Assembly: GCA_031269635.1 (NCBI GenBank)
Contig: JAISYY010000384.1
Coordinates: 1 to 6,475 of the forward strand
Direction: 5' to 3'
Length of the DNA stretch: 6,475 bases
From: Tannerella sp.
Lineage (GTDB): Bacteria; Bacteroidota; Bacteroidia; Bacteroidales; Tannerellaceae
Shown: positions 5,432-6,475 of the stretch, piece by piece
How positions within the stretch are numbered: position 1 is the stretch's first letter
Layout: the number at the start of each line of letters is the position of its first letter
Made by a program: the position numbers and the translations under genes
Notes under the pieces: generated by a model
The model's database searches: none
Seen by the model: the letters and a program-made list of their open reading frames with translations, nothing else
Told to the model about the DNA's origin: nothing

Positions 5432-5911
5432 GAAGACGTATGCCAGTCCGATGTGTTGCAGGGACGGGTTGATCTTCAGGTAGGGGGAGTATGACGGCGA
5501 CGGCTTGTATGAGACATCGCCGTACTCCCTGAGATACGTTCGCTTGACTTTGCCGCGCTTGACGAACCCGGTAATCATCAACGGCGTGCCGACAAGTACG
5601 CAAAGCGTTCCTGCGGCAGCTATGGCGCCACCTGTACCGGATACCTGATACTCTACCCCATAATTGGTTTTTGTCGTCGTCTTCTCGCCGGTAGCGATGC
5701 CTATTATCATGCCTGCCACGCCACCCGCCGTCAATCCGAGACCAAAACCGGCCAGCCTGCTTGCCTTCCGGTATTTCCTGTAAAGATAAGGATCGTCCTG
5801 TTCCATCCATGTTATCAAATTCGCAGTGTTATACGCCGGATAGGCATACTGCGCCAAACTGTCGTTCGCAACGAACACTAAACAAATAAATGCAAATAAA
5901 TACTTTTTCAT
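5429..5911 (-). CDS. Secreted or envelope protein of unknown function (160 aa)
   Basis: The N-terminus MKKYLFAFICLVFVANDSLAQ is a typical signal peptide, with likely cleavage after Ala20 (SLA-Q). The mature part has a Tyr-rich start and two Gly/Ala-rich hydrophobic segments (about 52-75 and 93-117) separated by a polar loop with Lys/Thr (EKTTTKTNYGVEYQ). A basic stretch (KRGKVKRTYLREYG) follows, then a C-terminus ending IGLAYVF. This resembles a common Bacteroidota family of short exported proteins with a pair of glycine-rich segments and a final beta-strand-like tail ending in Phe. No function is known to me. It probably sits in or at a membrane of the envelope. The ATG at 5911 gives the signal peptide. 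It has a long leader (about 180 nt) and its own -7 element, and the 320-aa gene follows in the same direction. Confidence 0.85.
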   Translation of the reverse strand: MKKYLFAFICLVFVANDSLAQYAYPAYNTANLITWMEQDDPYLYRKYRKASRLAGFGLGLTAGGVAGMIIGIATGEKTTTKTNYGVEYQVSGTGGAIAAAGTLCVLVGTPLMITGFVKRGKVKRTYLREYGDVSYKPSPSYSPYLKINPSLQHIGLAYVF

Positions 5912-6095
5912 GAGTTATAAAAATTAAATTCCGGGCTCCCTGTAATATGTTCTGTTCAAGCGCGAACCGGAGTCCGTTAAAAGACCCGCCCTTAAACATC
6001 CGGCATTGCAGCCGGCGCTCTCGCCCTTCCACACCTGACGGCCGTTCCGTATACTTTTCGTGGAGTTTGAGTTTACAAAAATGTGATTCATGAAT
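5912..6095 (-). promoter_or_regulatory. Long, apparently structured 5' leader of the 160-aa gene
   Basis: If transcription starts about 7 nt after the -7 element, the leader is about 180 nt, unusually long here. Its G/C-rich core (about 5950-6035) can form several hairpins on the minus strand: GGCG-4nt-CGCC, CCGGC-6nt-GCCGG, and GGGTC-8nt-GACTC (one G-T pair). A possible closing helix is AAGGGCG with CGCGCTT (one mismatch). I could not match it to a riboswitch class I know. It could be a cis-regulatory RNA or simply a G/C-rich spacer. Confidence 0.3.
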
Positions 6096-6101
6096 TTGAT
6101 G

Positions 6102-6109
6102 CAAAGATA
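6102..6109 (-). promoter_or_regulatory. Bacteroides-type -7 element of the 160-aa gene
   Basis: On the minus strand this reads TATCTTTG, a perfect match to TAnnTTTG. At the -33 distance there is no TTTG. That position instead falls at the edge of the palindrome at 6130-6149, suggesting that the promoter may need an activator or be controlled there. The predicted start is near 6095. Confidence 0.5.
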
Positions 6110-6129
6110 CGGGTGATATCAAGGCCTGC

Positions 6130-6159
6130 ATACCCCATTTGTGGGGTATTTTTGTTTTT
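6130..6159 (+). terminator. ATACCCC...GGGGTAT palindrome with T-tract (terminator or operator)
   Basis: ATACCCC (6130-6136), a 6-base loop ATTTGT and GGGGTAT (6143-6149) form a perfect 7-bp stem followed by a T-rich run (TTTTTGTTTTT). On the plus strand this has all the parts of an intrinsic terminator, but no plus-strand gene ends here. It would only make sense for an unseen antisense or small RNA. Alternatively, the 20-bp palindrome is an operator beginning about 21 bp upstream of the -7 element of the 160-aa gene. Confidence 0.45.
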
Positions 6160-6360
6160 GGCAGTTTTTTTTCGTGTCTGGTAAAAAGTTTATCTTCGGC
6201 CGGTAAAAATCTAATTTCACGCAATCGTTTTATAGAAATGATGAACAGAACCGAAAACCCAATCTTGCCGGAATGAGACATAATCCCGCTCGAATCCGGC
6301 GCCCATTCCCGGATTATTCCTTTTGCTGTCCCGCTTCGGAAAGGGATTGCTGAAGACGGA
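6160..6360. other. Intergenic region with one hairpin, no gene seen
   Basis: No convincing coding frame was found in these 200 bases. AATCCGG (6293-6299) and CCGGATT (6309-6315) form a perfect 7-bp stem with a 9-base loop, about 45 bp after the stop of the gene at the right edge. It may be that gene's transcript end, although no T-run follows on the minus strand. A 16-codon frame (MIRLQQSLSEAGQQKE) overlaps the stop of that gene but is too short to support. Confidence 0.4.
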
Positions 6361-6475
6361 TCATGAATTTCCGGCTTCCCGTTTTATGACTTGTTCAAAT
6401 ATTCCGATAAACTGCCGGGCTTGTTCTTCGCGGGAAAATTTCTTTATCTCGTTTTTATCGGGATTCGTTTCACAG
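6361..6475 (-). CDS. C-terminal end of a protein, possibly a glycosyltransferase (partial)
   Basis: Only the last 37 codons before a TGA at 6361-6363 are inside the window. The gene enters from the right edge. The other two minus-strand frames are closed in this stretch, and the peptide has the character of a real C-terminus: a charged helix with KKFSREEQARQF, then IGIFEQVIKREAGNS. A phrase like 'FSREEQARQFIGIFEQ' near the end resembles the C-terminal helix of family-4-type (GT-B) glycosyltransferases, but 37 residues are too few for a firm assignment. It may have been co-directional with the two unknown genes downstream. A 450-bp gap and a separate promoter suggest it is a different unit. 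Confidence 0.55.
   Translation of the reverse strand, partial: CETNPDKNEIKKFSREEQARQFIGIFEQVIKREAGNS

Noticed and set aside
5829..6281. 150-codon minus-strand open frame
   Set aside because: It overlaps the 160-aa gene's start in another frame and runs across its promoter, leader and the 6130-6149 palindrome. The composition is not protein-like, so it is a chance frame.

Overview
This window looks like a chromosomal piece of a member of the Bacteroidota, most likely order Bacteroidales. Three things point that way. Several genes have promoter elements of the Bacteroides type (TAnnTTTG, once with a well-spaced TTTG upstream). Starts lack recognisable Shine-Dalgarno sequences. The gene families are typical of the group: an AAA-ATPase-like/DUF1703-type ATPase, an NtrC-type regulator carrying the DMNFSTGINTGNEG signature, and small membrane proteins ending in 'GGVSAWNQ'. 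I cannot place it below order. All calls come from reading the sequence; no database search was possible.

Layout. Bases 1-185 hold the 5' end of an AAA-ATPase-like gene (minus strand). Bases 252-2965 hold a two-gene minus-strand operon: a sigma-54-type response regulator, then its sensor histidine kinase 17 nt downstream. A strong Bacteroides-type promoter at 3091-3122 drives it. Bases 3016-3759 contain no convincing gene. They hold a cluster of dispersed ATTGC...GCAAT-type repeats (3151-3270), a short palindrome, and a ten-unit array of about 21 bp per unit (3480-3688). A small plus-strand ORF of unknown function (3760-4038) follows, then a second cluster of GAAGCAATCCGG repeats (4041-4175).

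The right third has two minus-strand genes of unknown function: a 160-aa secreted or envelope protein (5429-5911) and a 320-aa protein with a Pro/Gln-rich linker and four C-terminal membrane helices (4271-5233). The spacer between them is rich in hairpins and contains a tentative sigma-54 -24/-12 site. The 160-aa gene is preceded by a leader of about 180 nt that looks structured, a TAnnTTTG -7 element and a 20-bp palindrome. The C-terminal end of another minus-strand gene, perhaps a glycosyltransferase, enters at the right edge (6361-6475).

How they might work together. The kinase and regulator form a complete signalling pair: the kinase should phosphorylate the regulator, which should then activate sigma-54 promoters by ATP-dependent remodelling. 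Its targets are unknown. The only sigma-54-like site I could find lies upstream of the 320-aa membrane protein, about 65 bp from a 16-bp palindrome. A local regulatory link is therefore a hypothesis, not a result. The most unusual part is 3150-4180, where the 21-bp array and an orphan small ORF are bracketed by two clusters of the same dispersed repeat family.
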